From contig NZ_CP032544.1 of NCBI RefSeq assembly GCF_003867075.1, positions 1,656,001 through 1,720,000 of the forward strand: a DNA stretch of 64,000 bases, written 5' to 3'. The stretch is from Tenacibaculum mesophilum. Its GTDB lineage: Bacteria; Bacteroidota; Bacteroidia; Flavobacteriales; Flavobacteriaceae. The position numbers and the translations under genes were made by a program. Positions within the stretch are counted from its first letter, which is position 1; every line of letters begins with the position of its first letter. This document shows, in pieces, positions 63,614 to 64,000 of this stretch. Below the pieces are notes generated by a model. The model was given only the letters and a program-made list of their open reading frames with translations. It searched no databases and had not been told where the DNA came from.

Positions 63614-64000
63614 CTATTCTTGTGCTTGAATTGCAGTTAAAATTACGGTATTAAAAATATCATCAACGGTACAACCTCTACTTAAATCATTTACAGGTTT
63701 ATTTAGCCCTTGCAACATTGGTCCAATAGCCAAAGCTCCTGTTTCTCGCTGTACTGCCTTATAAGTATTATTTCCTGTATTCAAATCAGGAAAGATTAAC
63801 ACATTGGCTTGCCCCGCTACTTCCGAATTTGGTAATTTCTTTTTTCCTACGGAAGGATCAACTGCTGCATCATACTGAATTGGTCCTTCTACTTTTAAGT
63901 CTGGACGTTTTTCCTTCACAATTTCAGTAGCTCTTCTAACAGTATCTACATCTTCTCCTTTACCTGAAGCACCTGATGAATATGATAACATCGCTATTTT
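63614..64000 (-). CDS. pta: Phosphate acetyltransferase, 5' part outside the window
   Basis: The C-terminal ~129 residues of Pta, which transfers the acetyl group between CoA and phosphate. The frame stays open to the last base of the window, so the gene continues to the right. Recognisable features are [45 protein letters not shown] and the C-terminal [19 protein letters not shown]. It lies directly upstream of ackA. Whether the full protein carries the extra N-terminal DRTGG domain cannot be seen. Confidence 0.94.
   Translation of the reverse strand, partial: KIAMLSYSSGASGKGEDVDTVRRATEIVKEKRPDLKVEGPIQYDAAVDPSVGKKKLPNSEVAGQANVLIFPDLNTGNNTYKAVQRETGALAIGPMLQGLNKPVNDLSRGCTVDDIFNTVILTAIQAQE

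Noticed and set aside
1..64000. CRISPR arrays, insertion sequences, phage or toxin-antitoxin modules
   Set aside because: No regularly spaced repeats, transposase or integrase motifs, or paired small toxin/antitoxin genes were found on either strand.

Overview
This is a 64-kb stretch of AT-rich chromosome from a member of the Flavobacteriaceae (Bacteroidota). The marine genus Tenacibaculum or a close relative is my best guess, but genus is inference. Evidence: gldJ and porV (type IX secretion and gliding genes restricted to Bacteroidota), the -33/-7 promoter form TTG-N19-20-TAnnTTTG ahead of several genes, no obvious Shine-Dalgarno sites, heterodimeric methylmalonyl-CoA mutase, and many short lipoproteins. 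No transposase, integrase, phage gene, CRISPR array or rRNA gene was found.

Left part (1-31.7 kb) is core genome. It holds a sensor kinase cut by the window edge, a phosphoesterase, truA plus an MsbA-type ABC exporter, a small charged lipoprotein, a cdaA-folP pair (c-di-AMP and folate synthesis) divergent from a DUF1599 gene and a DoxX-like membrane gene, fluC, a crotonase, and tRNA-Pro and tRNA-Thr. Next is the udk / divIC-like / mutA / unknown / mutB / psd operon, a large fused cytochrome c maturation protein, a BadF-type kinase convergent with murF, gldJ divergent from porV, then cdd, a FabH-like synthase, guaA and a LysM lipoprotein.

Middle part (31.8-52.7 kb) is one long minus-strand surface-polysaccharide locus. 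Read in the direction of transcription it runs: export channel (Wza-like, six SLBB repeats), chain-length protein (Wzz), nucleotide-sugar dehydrogenase (TviB/WbpO type), WbpB-, WbpD- and WbpE-like enzymes, flippase, an asparagine-synthase-like protein, polymerase-like membrane protein, glycosyltransferase, WbpI-like epimerase, two glycosyltransferases, a WecA-type initiating transferase, a decayed galE, and rfbA, rfbC, rfbB. Together the Wbp-type enzymes would make UDP-2,3-diacetamido-2,3-dideoxy-mannuronic acid, the diacetamido-uronic sugar known from Pseudomonas aeruginosa O antigen. rfbD is not present. This locus is the accessory part of the window.

Right part (52.8-64 kb) returns to core genes: two identical tRNA-Val genes, folC, ugd, an exbB-exbD-tonB operon, a glutamate/leucine-type dehydrogenase, anmK, an acyl-CoA dehydrogenase, and a pta-ackA-truA2 run cut by the right edge.

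The clearest unusual items are: a galE pseudogene whose two ends can still be read; an unknown secreted-protein gene placed between mutA and mutB and bounded by an identical 15-bp repeat; an asparagine-synthase-like protein without the glutaminase cysteine in the sugar locus; and a gldJ-porV neighbourhood lacking porU. I did not find a wholly new multi-gene system.
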